From positions 1-37,257 of the forward strand of contig CADADN010000041.1 in NCBI GenBank assembly GCA_902786665.1: DNA of 37,257 bases. Reading direction: 5' to 3'. The notes beneath the pieces were generated by a model that was not told where the DNA came from, searched no databases, and was given only the letters and a program-made list of their open reading frames with translations. Positions 15,929 to 23,004 of the stretch are shown here, in pieces. The translations under genes were made by a program, and so were the position numbers. How positions within the stretch are numbered: position 1 is the first letter of the stretch; every line of letters starts with the position of its first letter. Source of the stretch: an uncultured Prevotellaceae bacterium (GTDB lineage: Bacteria; Bacteroidota; Bacteroidia; Bacteroidales; Bacteroidaceae).

Positions 15929-16094
15929 TTGTATGAAAAAATGACCATGATGGCTGCGCACCACCTAAAAATACCTTAATTATATTTGAAAACGAAGAGG
16001 TGTGGATTGTTGAAATCTGATGCACAGAAATGAAAAATATCGTTTCACCCATACTTTTCAAAATGCCCGAAAAGTGCCTCTAATGCCCGAAAAC

Positions 16095-16114
16095 CGTTTC
16101 ACTTTCGTTTCACC
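16095..16114 (+). repeat. Candidate integrase arm-type site, right end (proximal copy)
   Basis: Identical 20-mer to 678-697, in the same orientation, 51 bp from the 45-bp core. A single CGTTTCACC half is at 16041-16049. Confidence 0.55.
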
Positions 16115-16128
16115 AAGGCAAAAATAAA

Positions 16129-16154
16129 AGAGAGCTACATCTCTGTAACTCTCT
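16129..16154 (-). terminator. Element-supplied terminator for tRNA-Lys
   Basis: AGAGAG-C-TAC (16129-16138) pairs with GTA-A-CTCTCT (16145-16154) with one C/A mismatch. Read leftward it is followed by a T-rich run (complement of 16117-16128). It lies 10 bp beyond the tRNA 3' end and takes the place of the host terminator now at 449-483. Confidence 0.6.
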
Positions 16155-16163
16155 GACTTTCAG

Positions 16164-16239
16164 TGGTACACCCGCAGGGGCTCGAACCCTGGACACCCTG
16201 ATTAAGAGTCAGGTGCTCTACCAACTGAGCTACGGGTGC
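16164..16239 (-). tRNA. tRNA-Lys, anticodon CTT
   Basis: The complement folds as a standard 76-nt tRNA. The acceptor stem is GCACCCG/CGGGTGT (1-72 is a G-U pair), with GCTC/GAGC D-stem, CCTGA-CTCTTAA-TCAGG anticodon arm, CAGGG-TTCGAGC-CCCTG T-arm, discriminator A, then an encoded CCA (16166-16164). The 3' part from the anticodon region on is the right-hand 45-bp repeat and was supplied by the element. Its promoter (TTTG at 16321-16318, TACCTTTG at 16297-16290) is in the host flank, so the gene stays functional after insertion. Confidence 0.96.
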
Positions 16240-16289
16240 ATCCTCTTGCATCTTGATATCTCTTGCGATGCTTTTCTCAAATGCGAGTG

Positions 16290-16321
16290 CAAAGGTATGC
16301 CTTTTATCTGAAACCACCAAA
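16290..16321 (-). promoter_or_regulatory. tRNA-Lys promoter
   Basis: Minus-strand TTTG (16321-16318) and TACCTTTG (16297-16290), spacer 20 nt; an excellent match about 50 bp ahead of the tRNA 5' end. Confidence 0.75.
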
Positions 16322-16564
16322 CTTTTAAGCACTTTTTTTTGATTTTCCTCATTTCAACATCTATTTAGTGCCTATTATGCCATCTTTTTCCTTCCAAAAA
16401 TCATTTTTTCAACATCATAACTATGGAAGCAAACAGACGAAAACAAATTGTTTCTTGAAAATAGGCACCATAAAGAAGAATTCTTGCATGCAAGGATATA
16501 TGTAATCTCGACCTTTCTAGAAAAGACAAAAACAAGAACATATGCCAAAAATCATACGCTTTAT

Positions 16565-16595
16565 TTTGTTTTATGGGCAGATTGCCTTAATTTTG
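16565..16595 (+). promoter_or_regulatory. Promoter of the lutC-like / topB pair
   Basis: TTTG (16565-16568) and TAATTTTG (16588-16595) with a 19-nt spacer, ending 27 nt before the ATG. Confidence 0.7.
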
Positions 16596-16622
16596 CATTT
16601 CATAAACATTAATTGAAATCAT

Positions 16623-17258
16623 ATGACACCACAAGAACTTCGCAATGAGCGATTGTCGGCGAAACTTATCAAGAACCTTGAGCGTCGGCATTTCGAGGCA
16701 TACTATTGTCGCACGACAAAGGAAATCATAGAAACAGTGAAGTCACTCATGCCGGAAGGAAGCAGTGTGACATGGGGTGGGACGATGACGGTGCGCGACC
16801 TCGGCCTTCCGCAAGTGTTGAAAGACGCCGGCTATCAGGTCTTCGACCGTGACGAGGTGAAGACGCCGGAAGAGAAATTGGCCATTTACAGGAAAGCTTT
16901 CGAGGTGGACTACTACCTTGCAAGTGTTAACGCTATCTCTGAGGATGGCATACTGGTGAACATCGATGGAACGGGAAACCGGGTGGCTGCCATCACATGG
17001 GGGCCCAAGCACGTTATTTTCATCGTTGGATTGCACAAGGTGGCACAGAGTGTGGAAGCAGCTCTGCAACGTGCTAGAAGTACGGCTTCACCCATCAATG
17101 CGGCACGATTCGACATCAAGACCCCATGCCAGGCCGACGGGATGTGTCACAACTGCAACTCGCCCCAAAGCATCTGCAACTACATCCATTTCATCCGGAA
17201 CTCATACCCAGAGAAACGTCACATCGTCATACTTACCGACCTCAAACTCGGATATTGA
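16623..17258 (+). CDS. lutC: LutC/YkgG family (LUD domain) protein
   Basis: The 211-residue protein matches the LUD (lactate utilization) domain: NLERRHFEAYYCRTTKEI, then a glycine-rich segment SVTWGGTMTVRDLGL, the DYYLASVNAISEDGILVNID stretch and NRVAAITWGPKHVIFIVGLHKV. Near the C-terminus is a cysteine group (CQADGMCHNCNSPQSIC) that resembles metal-binding cysteines of this family in anaerobes. LutC works with LutA and LutB in lactate oxidation in Bacillus, but neither partner is in this window, so the role may be more general. topB starts 44 bp downstream and is probably co-transcribed. Confidence 0.82.
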   Translation: MTPQELRNERLSAKLIKNLERRHFEAYYCRTTKEIIETVKSLMPEGSSVTWGGTMTVRDLGLPQVLKDAGYQVFDRDEVKTPEEKLAIYRKAFEVDYYLASVNAISEDGILVNIDGTGNRVAAITWGPKHVIFIVGLHKVAQSVEAALQRARSTASPINAARFDIKTPCQADGMCHNCNSPQSICNYIHFIRNSYPEKRHIVILTDLKLGY

Positions 17259-17302
17259 AATACCCATACCATAATATATTAGGAATAAACCGTAGATAAT
17301 TA

Positions 17303-19327
17303 ATGATTGTTTGCATCGCTGAGAAACCAAGCGTAGCCAAAGACATCGCACGAATAATCGGTGCCACGTCATCGAGAAACGGATACATGGAAGGCAACGG
17401 ATACCAGGTCACATGGACCTTCGGCCATCTGTGCACCCTCAAGGAACCTGACGACTACACCCCGTTGTGGAAACAATGGGCGTTGTCCACCTTGCCCATG
17501 ATTCCTCAAAGGTTTGGCATCAAACTTATCAACGAGGATCACATCAAGCAACAGTTTGCCATCATCGAGCAGCTCATGCAAAATGCAGATGGTATCATCA
17601 ACTGTGGCGATGCTGGGCAAGAGGGAGAGTTGATCCAAAGATGGGTGATGCAAAAGGCGCAGGCGAAATGCCCGGTGAAGAGGCTATGGATTTCATCAAT
17701 GACCGACGAGGCCATACGTGAAGGATTCTCGTCTCTCAAAGATCAAGAGCAATACGACCCGCTTTACCGAGCCGGACTATGCCGGGCGATAGGCGACTGG
17801 CTACTTGGTATGAACGCAACGAGGCTTTACACCACGAAATACGGTCACGGGCGACAGGTGCTGTCCATCGGGAGGGTGCAGACACCGACTCTCGCACTCA
17901 TCGTCAACAGACAGAAGGAGATAGACAATTTCAAGCCGGAGCCCTACTGGGTGCTCTCCACCATCTATCGCGAGACGCTTTTCACCGCCACCAAGGGGAA
18001 GTTCACCAGCAAGGAAGAGGGGGAGAAATCCTTCTCTCTCATACAAGACAAACCTTTCTTTGTCACCAGCGTGCAAAAAAAGAAAGGAACTGAGGCGCCG
18101 CCTCACCTCTACGACCTCACTTCCCTTCAGGTGGATTGCAACAAGAAATACAGTCTCAGTGCGGACACGACGCTGAAAATCATACAGACATTATACGAAA
18201 GGAAACTCACAACTTATCCTCGTGTGGATACCCAGTATCTTAGCGATGACATCTATCCCAAATGTCCCTCCATCCTAAAAGGTTTGAAAGGATATGAACT
18301 GATGACCGCCCCTTTGCTCTCCACCACGTTGAAAAAAAGCAAGAAAGTGTTTGACACTTCAAAAGTCACCGACCACCATGCCATCATTCCCACTGGAGTG
18401 GCGGCAACGGGACTTACCCAATTGGAGCAGCGTGTCTACGACCTGGTGACACGACGGTTCATCTGTGTTTTCTACCCCGACTGCCTTTTCACCACCACCA
18501 CTGTGATGGGAAAAGTGGAGGAGGTGGAGTTCAAGGCCACAGGGAAGCAAATCACACAACCGGGATGGAGGGTCATCTACAGCAAGGATGCCTCTTCACA
18601 GAACGAAGATGACAACGGAAAGAAAGAAGAAGAGGAAAAGACACTTCCTGAGTTCGTAAAGGGGGAAAGCGGGCCTCATACCCCGACGCTGACGGAGAAA
18701 TGGACCACGCCGCCCAAATACTATACCGAGGCAACCCTGCTCAGGGCAATGGAGACCGCTGGAAAATTCGTGGAAGACGAGGAACTGAGAGCGGCCATGA
18801 AAGAGAATGGCATTGGCAGGCCGTCTTCGAGGGCAAGTATCATCGAAACGCTTTTCAAAAGGCATTATATAAGAAGGGAGCGAAAAAACCTGCTCGCTAC
18901 TCCTACTGGCATCGAACTCATCGACACCATACACGAGGAACTGTTGAAAAGCTGTGAATTGACAGGAATCTGGGAGAAGAAACTGCGCGACATCGAGCAC
19001 CAACGCTTCGACGCCGCACAGTTCATCAGTGAACTCAAGCAGCAAATCAGTGAGATTGTCACACAGGTCATCACCGACGGGAGCATACGCAACATCCCCG
19101 TGCAGGCTGAAGAAGAGATGAAGAAAAATGGGAAAAAGACAACCAAGTCGCCAGAAAAAAGGAAAAAGGCAAGTTCCCAACGGCTTCGAAAGACTGAAAC
19201 ACCAGACCCGTATGTTGGAAAACCATGTCCTGCTTGCGGACAGGGGGTGCTCATCAAGGGAAAGACGGCCTATGGATGCAGCAGATGGAAAGAAGGCTGT
19301 GGATATAGATTGCAGTTCCCACAATAA
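17303..19327 (+). CDS. topB: DNA topoisomerase III (type IA)
   Basis: The 674-residue enzyme relaxes and decatenates single-stranded or hemicatenated DNA. The N-terminal TOPRIM domain has IAEKPSVAKDIARIIG (E7) and CGDAGQEGELIQRW, so the usual DxDxE reads DxGxE. The breakage-reunion domain contains TTYPRVDTQYLSDD with the active tyrosine at Y305. The YDLVTRRFI and YTEATLLRAMETAGK segments are followed by GIGRPSSRASIIETL, all characteristic of TopB. The C-terminus has a cysteine cluster (CPACGQGVLIKGKTAYGCSR...CGY), a zinc-ribbon remnant, after a lysine-rich linker. Length is usual for the family. The start at 17303 begins directly with MIVCIAEKPSVAKDI, as expected. Confidence 0.95.
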   Translation: MIVCIAEKPSVAKDIARIIGATSSRNGYMEGNGYQVTWTFGHLCTLKEPDDYTPLWKQWALSTLPMIPQRFGIKLINEDHIKQQFAIIEQLMQNADGIINCGDAGQEGELIQRWVMQKAQAKCPVKRLWISSMTDEAIREGFSSLKDQEQYDPLYRAGLCRAIGDWLLGMNATRLYTTKYGHGRQVLSIGRVQTPTLALIVNRQKEIDNFKPEPYWVLSTIYRETLFTATKGKFTSKEEGEKSFSLIQDKPFFVTSVQKKKGTEAPPHLYDLTSLQVDCNKKYSLSADTTLKIIQTLYERKLTTYPRVDTQYLSDDIYPKCPSILKGLKGYELMTAPLLSTTLKKSKKVFDTSKVTDHHAIIPTGVAATGLTQLEQRVYDLVTRRFICVFYPDCLFTTTTVMGKVEEVEFKATGKQITQPGWRVIYSKDASSQNEDDNGKKEEEEKTLPEFVKGESGPHTPTLTEKWTTPPKYYTEATLLRAMETAGKFVEDEELRAAMKENGIGRPSSRASIIETLFKRHYIRRERKNLLATPTGIELIDTIHEELLKSCELTGIWEKKLRDIEHQRFDAAQFISELKQQISEIVTQVITDGSIRNIPVQAEEEMKKNGKKTTKSPEKRKKASSQRLRKTETPDPYVGKPCPACGQGVLIKGKTAYGCSRWKEGCGYRLQFPQ

Positions 19328-19413
19328 CCAAACGAGATCAATCTCTTGGAATGGAAAAATTTGAATAAAACTTAATTTTCCACCTTCGTATGGTGAATTT
19401 CGATAAAACTGAT

Positions 19414-19421
19414 TACCTTTG
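19414..19421 (+). promoter_or_regulatory. -7 element of the exb operon
   Basis: TACCTTTG at 19414-19421 is a clear -7 box; the -33 box upstream is poor (TGGTG around 19391). It supports translation from the ATG at 19480 rather than from an earlier in-frame ATG at 19390. Confidence 0.5.
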
Positions 19422-19479
19422 CACTCATCATCGCGGAGAAACCGCAAAGACTTTGTCAAATGAATACCATAAACAAACA

Positions 19480-20325
19480 ATGAGACACTGGTTTGTGAAT
19501 ATTATCACAGTGGTTGTCATCGCCATTGTGGCAGCAGCGCCATCCCAGGTGAGGGCGGACTCCATCCCCATGGACGATGACGAAATGGAAGCCGTTCTTT
19601 CCGGCACACTTGAAGACGACACCCTCGTGGCAGGGGAAATGGCTGAGTTGAATGAGAGCAAGGCAGCCATGGAACAGGTGCGCCAGGAGGGGATGTACAA
19701 GGCACTTAAGAGAAAATTCATTGAAGGAAACGCTGGTTTCATGTCGCTCGTTGCGCTTGCGCTCATACTTGGACTTGCTTTCTGCGTGGAGCGTATCATC
19801 TACCTCACGCTTTCCGAGGTGAACGCCAAGAAGCTGCTTGACGATGTGGACGCTAAGATTGAAGAAGGAGACATCGAGGGAGCAAAGGACATCTGTCGCG
19901 ATACCCGTGGCCCTGTGGCTTCCATCTGCTACCAAGGATTGCTGAGAGCCGATGACAGCGTTGACAGCATCGAGCGCTCCATCACATCTTATGGACAGGT
20001 GCAGGTGTCCAACCTTGAAAAGGGATGCTCGTGGATCACGCTTTTCATCGCCATTGCACCCTCACTGGGTTTCCTTGGAACGGTCATTGGCATGGTGATG
20101 GCTTTTGATGAAATACAAGAGGCGGGCGACATCAGTCCCACCGTCGTGGCTTCGGGTATGAAGGTGGCCCTTATCACCACCATCTTCGGCATCATCGTGG
20201 CGCTCATACTGCAGGTCTTCTATAATTACATCCTCAACAAGATCGAGCAACTCACCACTCAGATGGAAGATGCGGCCATCACGCTGCTCGACATCCTCGT
20301 GAAATATAAAAACAAGGTGCAATGA
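19480..20325 (+). CDS. exbB: ExbB/TolQ/MotA-type proton channel protein
   Basis: The 281-residue protein begins with a signal-like hydrophobic segment ending SQVRA, then an acidic linker (MDDDEMEAVLSGTLEDD). Three further membrane segments follow: about 87-107 (FMSLVALALILGLAFCVERI), 185-208 (LFIAIAPSLGFLGTVIGMVM) and 226-250. The P-S-L-G-F-L-G-T-V-I-G-M segment is the family signature in the channel. With ExbD it would use the proton-motive force to energise outer-membrane transport. The following gene overlaps by ATGA, starting a four-gene operon. The ATG at 19480 was chosen because the -7 box is at 19414-19421. Confidence 0.92.
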   Translation: MRHWFVNIITVVVIAIVAAAPSQVRADSIPMDDDEMEAVLSGTLEDDTLVAGEMAELNESKAAMEQVRQEGMYKALKRKFIEGNAGFMSLVALALILGLAFCVERIIYLTLSEVNAKKLLDDVDAKIEEGDIEGAKDICRDTRGPVASICYQGLLRADDSVDSIERSITSYGQVQVSNLEKGCSWITLFIAIAPSLGFLGTVIGMVMAFDEIQEAGDISPTVVASGMKVALITTIFGIIVALILQVFYNYILNKIEQLTTQMEDAAITLLDILVKYKNKVQ

Positions 20326-20822
20326 GAATACCAGGATGGTCCAAAGGCGGTGTCTCGCGCAAGGTGCTCTTTCTGCTTGTGACAATCACCGTGGTGATTT
20401 TCACGCTGTTCTATTTCGTGGGATATTCTCACCCTTGGGCTGAGGACCCCGACTTCATAGAGCCACGACTCACAACGGTGCTCATCATCTTCGTCTTCCT
20501 CGTGTTGGCGTTGGCTGTGGTCGTCACTGCATGGGCTGTAATCTCAGCCATGTTGAAAAGAGGACGCAAGGACAACACCAGTCACAGGGTGCCTGTCACC
20601 ATCATCGCAATATGCGTGGTGGCTTTCACTGTCATGCTGCTCGGCATATCTTTCGCCATTGGTTCATCTTCGGCCATCACCATCAATGGAAAGGAGTACC
20701 AAGAAGCAGGGTGGCTCAAGGCCGCCGACATGTTTGTCATCACTTCACTCGTTCTTATGGTGATTGCCACGGCTGCAGTGGCATTCGCCACCATCAAGTC
20801 TTATCTGAACAACAGAAAATGA
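20322..20822 (+). CDS. Uncharacterised four-helix membrane protein in the exb operon
   Basis: The 166-residue protein has four predicted membrane segments, near 15-32, 48-75, 89-112 and 133-158, separated by short polar loops. One loop carries RGRKDNTSHR and another AITINGKEYQEAGWLKAAD. I recognise no family. It overlaps exbB by four bases (ATGA) and is followed two bases later by the first exbD, so it is co-translated with a proton-channel system. An accessory role in that complex is inferred from position only. Confidence 0.8.
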   Translation: MRIPGWSKGGVSRKVLFLLVTITVVIFTLFYFVGYSHPWAEDPDFIEPRLTTVLIIFVFLVLALAVVVTAWAVISAMLKRGRKDNTSHRVPVTIIAICVVAFTVMLLGISFAIGSSSAITINGKEYQEAGWLKAADMFVITSLVLMVIATAAVAFATIKSYLNNRK

Positions 20823-20823
20823 C

Positions 20824-21417
20824 ATGAGACTCAGACGCAGGAAAAGACGAAGGGTGCCGGGGATCAACACAGCCTCGATTGCCGACATCTCTTTCACGCT
20901 CCTCATCCTCTTCCTTGTTGTCACATCGATGGATGATGACAAGGGGCTCACGCGCATGCTTCCCAAAATGGCTACCGAGCAACCCGAGCCTGCCGTTGCA
21001 ACAGAACGAAATGTGTTGCAGGTTGAGCTTGGCAAAGGCGACGTGTTGCTTGTAAATGGGGAAAAAACAGACCTTTCACGATTGCAAGACAGGGTGAAGG
21101 TGTTTGTTGACAATCCTGACAATCTGCCCAACCTTCCTGAGAAGCACAAGGTTCATATCGAACCCTTGGGCGACTGCCTGGTGACGGAAAGCCATGTCAT
21201 TCGCTTGAAATCCCATCGTCAAGCCAGTTATGGTGCTTATTTCAAAGTCCAAAACGAAATAGTGTTGGCATACAAAGGGTTGAGAGACAGTCTTGCTATG
21301 GTTCGTTTCGGGCGCCATTTCTCAGAATGCAACGAAAATGAGCGAACTGCAATACGCACTTATTATCCTCAGAAAGTGTCGGAAGACTATTCCATGCAGG
21401 AAGGAGGGAAACCATGA
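20824..21417 (+). CDS. exbD: ExbD/TolR family protein 1
   Basis: The 197-residue protein has a basic N-terminus (MRLRRRKRRRVPGINTASIA) and a single membrane helix, DISFTLLILFLVVTSM, whose aspartate is the conserved proton-carrying residue of ExbD. A periplasmic domain follows with VLQVELGKGDVLLVNGEKTD. The C-terminal part (about 125-197) is longer than in standard ExbD. It overlaps the next exbD by ATGA. Two different ExbD copies downstream of one ExbB is a known Bacteroidota arrangement. Confidence 0.9.
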   Translation: MRLRRRKRRRVPGINTASIADISFTLLILFLVVTSMDDDKGLTRMLPKMATEQPEPAVATERNVLQVELGKGDVLLVNGEKTDLSRLQDRVKVFVDNPDNLPNLPEKHKVHIEPLGDCLVTESHVIRLKSHRQASYGAYFKVQNEIVLAYKGLRDSLAMVRFGRHFSECNENERTAIRTYYPQKVSEDYSMQEGGKP

Positions 21418-21893
21418 GGTTTGAGCGTAGGAAAAGGGGGAGGAGACTGCCGGAGCTTAATATGTCGTCTCTGCCCGACTTGATTTTCACCGTGCTCTTC
21501 TTCTTCATGCTCGTGACCACCATGAGGAGTGTCCCTCAGAAAGTCAAGTTCCAGATGCCTCAGGGGGCTGAACTGTCCAACCACAGGAAACAACCCAACA
21601 CGTTGTATCTTTTCATTGGCACCCCGATAGGTAAAATGAATGGCAATCCAAAAGACACCCTCATGGTACAGGCAGGTGACCAATTCGTCTCAATTGACAA
21701 TTTGCCGGCAAGAATTGAAAAAATGAAATGTGAGTTGCTTCCTGATGAGCAGGAGGACTTGGTCGTGATGCTGAAAATTGACGAAAACGTCCCTATGGAA
21801 ATGGTGACCAAGGTGAAACAGGCGCTGAGAAAAGCAGGTGCCTACAAGGTGCATTATTCCGCAAGAAAGGAGAAAACAAAGCCTGGGAAATAG
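21414..21893 (+). CDS. exbD: ExbD/TolR family protein 2
   Basis: The 159-residue protein has the same plan as its neighbour: basic start (MRFERRKRGRRLPELNMSSL), a membrane helix with the conserved aspartate (PDLIFTVLFFFMLVTTM), then a periplasmic domain ending in DENVPMEMVTKVKQALRKAG, the usual ExbD C-terminal helix. It is the last gene of the exb operon; I see no strong terminator in the 100 bp that follow. It and its upstream homologue may form a heteromeric stator. Confidence 0.9.
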   Translation: MRFERRKRGRRLPELNMSSLPDLIFTVLFFFMLVTTMRSVPQKVKFQMPQGAELSNHRKQPNTLYLFIGTPIGKMNGNPKDTLMVQAGDQFVSIDNLPARIEKMKCELLPDEQEDLVVMLKIDENVPMEMVTKVKQALRKAGAYKVHYSARKEKTKPGK

Positions 21894-21941
21894 CAAAAAA
21901 CACACTAAAGTTACAATTCCGTAGTTTTTTGTGCTTTTATA

Positions 21942-21973
21942 TTTGCAAACAATAACCTTTTTGCTTACCTTTG
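21942..21973 (+). promoter_or_regulatory. Promoter of the Lrp/AsnC gene
   Basis: TTTG (21942-21945) and TACCTTTG (21966-21973), spacer 20 nt; ATG is 20 nt further on. Confidence 0.75.
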
Positions 21974-21992
21974 CATAAAAAATCAAAGAACT

Positions 21993-22466
21993 ATGGCAAA
22001 TCACAATTTAGACGCTTTGGATAGGAAAATCCTCAACCTCGTGGCTGGGGATGCCAGAATTCCTTTTCTTGAAGTGGCAAGGGCATGCAACGTGAGCGGC
22101 GCTGCCATCCACCAACGTATCCAAAAATTGTTCAACATCGGAGTGCTAAAAGGCTCGCAGTTCATTGTCGACCCGGAAAAAATAGGATACGAGACTTGTG
22201 CCTACATAGGACTTTACCTGAAAGATCCAGAGAATTTTGATTACGTAGTGGAGGAGTTGAAGAAAATCCCCGAAGTGGTGGAATGTCATTACACCACGGG
22301 AGGTTTCGACATGTTCATCAAGATCTACGCAAACAACAACCATCATCTGCTTGAAATCATTCACGACAAGCTGCAGCCACTGGGACTTTCTCGTAGCGAG
22401 ACCATCATTTCGTTCCACTCGGCTTTCGACAGACAGCTTCCCATCAACATTCCAGAAGAGGGATAA
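21993..22466 (+). CDS. Lrp/AsnC family transcriptional regulator
   Basis: The 157-residue protein begins LDALDRKILNLVAGDARIPF, then the helix-turn-helix EVARACNVSGAAIHQRIQKL and GVLKGSQFIVDPEKIGY. The RAM ligand-binding domain follows with VVECHYTTGGFDMFIKIYAN. Both match Lrp/AsnC regulators of amino-acid metabolism, which act as dimers to octamers. It has its own promoter and is convergent with folA, so its target is not revealed by neighbours. Length is standard. Confidence 0.93.
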   Translation: MANHNLDALDRKILNLVAGDARIPFLEVARACNVSGAAIHQRIQKLFNIGVLKGSQFIVDPEKIGYETCAYIGLYLKDPENFDYVVEELKKIPEVVECHYTTGGFDMFIKIYANNNHHLLEIIHDKLQPLGLSRSETIISFHSAFDRQLPINIPEEG

Positions 22467-22490
22467 GGCGGTCGTTTTAGGGCGGACACA

Positions 22491-22970
22491 TCACCTGATA
22501 TAATCCACGAAGTCGTAGCGTTGGCGATGCCGTTCATCGGTGTCGTGCGATTCTCTCCACACCTCTCTCCATTCATCGTAGGGAGGAAAGAAGGTGTCGG
22601 CTTTTTCGGGCGTGTCGTGCACCTCGGTGAGACAGAGGCGGTCGGCAAAGGCCATGGCCTCCTTGTAAACGCTTGCTCCTCCTATGATATACACCTCTTC
22701 TGCCGTGCCGCAGTGAGACAGTGCCTCACGCAGTGAAGCATAGCGCTCACAGCCCTCAAAGTCTTTCTTGTTTCGCGAAAGCACGATGTTTCGCCGGTTG
22801 GGGAGCGCCCCCTTGGGCAAGGATTCGAAAGTCTTGCGACCCATGATGATGGTGTGTCCTGTGGTGAGTGTCTTGAAGCGTTTCAAGTCGTTGGGAAGCC
22901 AGTATATCAAGCGGTTGTGGTAACCTATGGCTCTGTTTTCCGCCACGGCGGCGATGATGCAGATGGTCAT
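22491..22970 (-). CDS. folA: Dihydrofolate reductase
   Basis: The 159-residue enzyme reduces dihydrofolate to tetrahydrofolate with NADPH. It shows IAAVAENRAIGYHN, the LPNDLKRFKTLTTGHTIIMG core with the catalytic acid (D28), GRKTFESLP and VYIIGGASVYKEAM. Length is standard. It is 34 bp downstream of thyA on the same strand; thymidylate synthase produces dihydrofolate, so the pair recycles the cofactor. It is the last gene of the leftward operon that starts with the PorE-like gene. Confidence 0.97.
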   Translation of the reverse strand: MTICIIAAVAENRAIGYHNRLIYWLPNDLKRFKTLTTGHTIIMGRKTFESLPKGALPNRRNIVLSRNKKDFEGCERYASLREALSHCGTAEEVYIIGGASVYKEAMAFADRLCLTEVHDTPEKADTFFPPYDEWREVWRESHDTDERHRQRYDFVDYIR

Positions 22971-23004
22971 TTCTTTTTTATTCTTTTGGATGATTTCCTA
23001 TCGT

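Larger units (their letters stand above)
15290..16163. other. Right-end non-coding region of the element
   Basis: No gene is supported here. The first 300 bases form the leader of the Xis-like gene. Bases 15600-15800 are extremely AT-rich. From 15900 to the right edge come the candidate arm sites (15908-15928, 16041-16049, 16095-16114), a repeated AATGCCCGAAAA (16062-16073, 16082-16093) and a terminator-like hairpin (16129-16154). Confidence 0.6.
504..16210. mobile_element. Integrative and mobilizable element (~15.7 kb) in tRNA-Lys
   Basis: The element is bounded by a perfect 45-bp direct repeat (504-548, 16166-16210), with the intact tRNA at the right end. It carries a tyrosine recombinase next to the left end, an Xis-like HTH protein, a RepA-like ATPase, a TOPRIM primase-like protein and a MobV relaxase, but no conjugation (tra/mating-pair) genes. 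That makes it mobilizable rather than self-transmissible, comparable in layout to the NBU/Tn4555 class. Between integrase and relaxase lie secreted-protein cargo genes and a toxin-antitoxin pair. Copies of CGTTTCACTTTCGTTTCACC near both ends look like integrase arm sites. The repeat-to-repeat distance is 15,662 bp. Confidence 0.93.
16240..16622. other. Intergenic: divergent promoters for tRNA-Lys and the lutC-like gene
   Basis: It holds the tRNA promoter (16290-16321, minus strand), a 12-bp perfect palindrome CTTGCATGCAAG at 16483-16494, and the promoter of the rightward gene. I see no gene. Confidence 0.5.

Noticed and set aside
504-16210. Self-transmissible conjugative transposon
   Set aside because: No tra, VirB4-like or coupling-protein genes are present; only mobilization and replication functions.
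16135-16332. Minus-strand 65-codon frame across tRNA-Lys
   Set aside because: It is the translated tRNA and its promoter.
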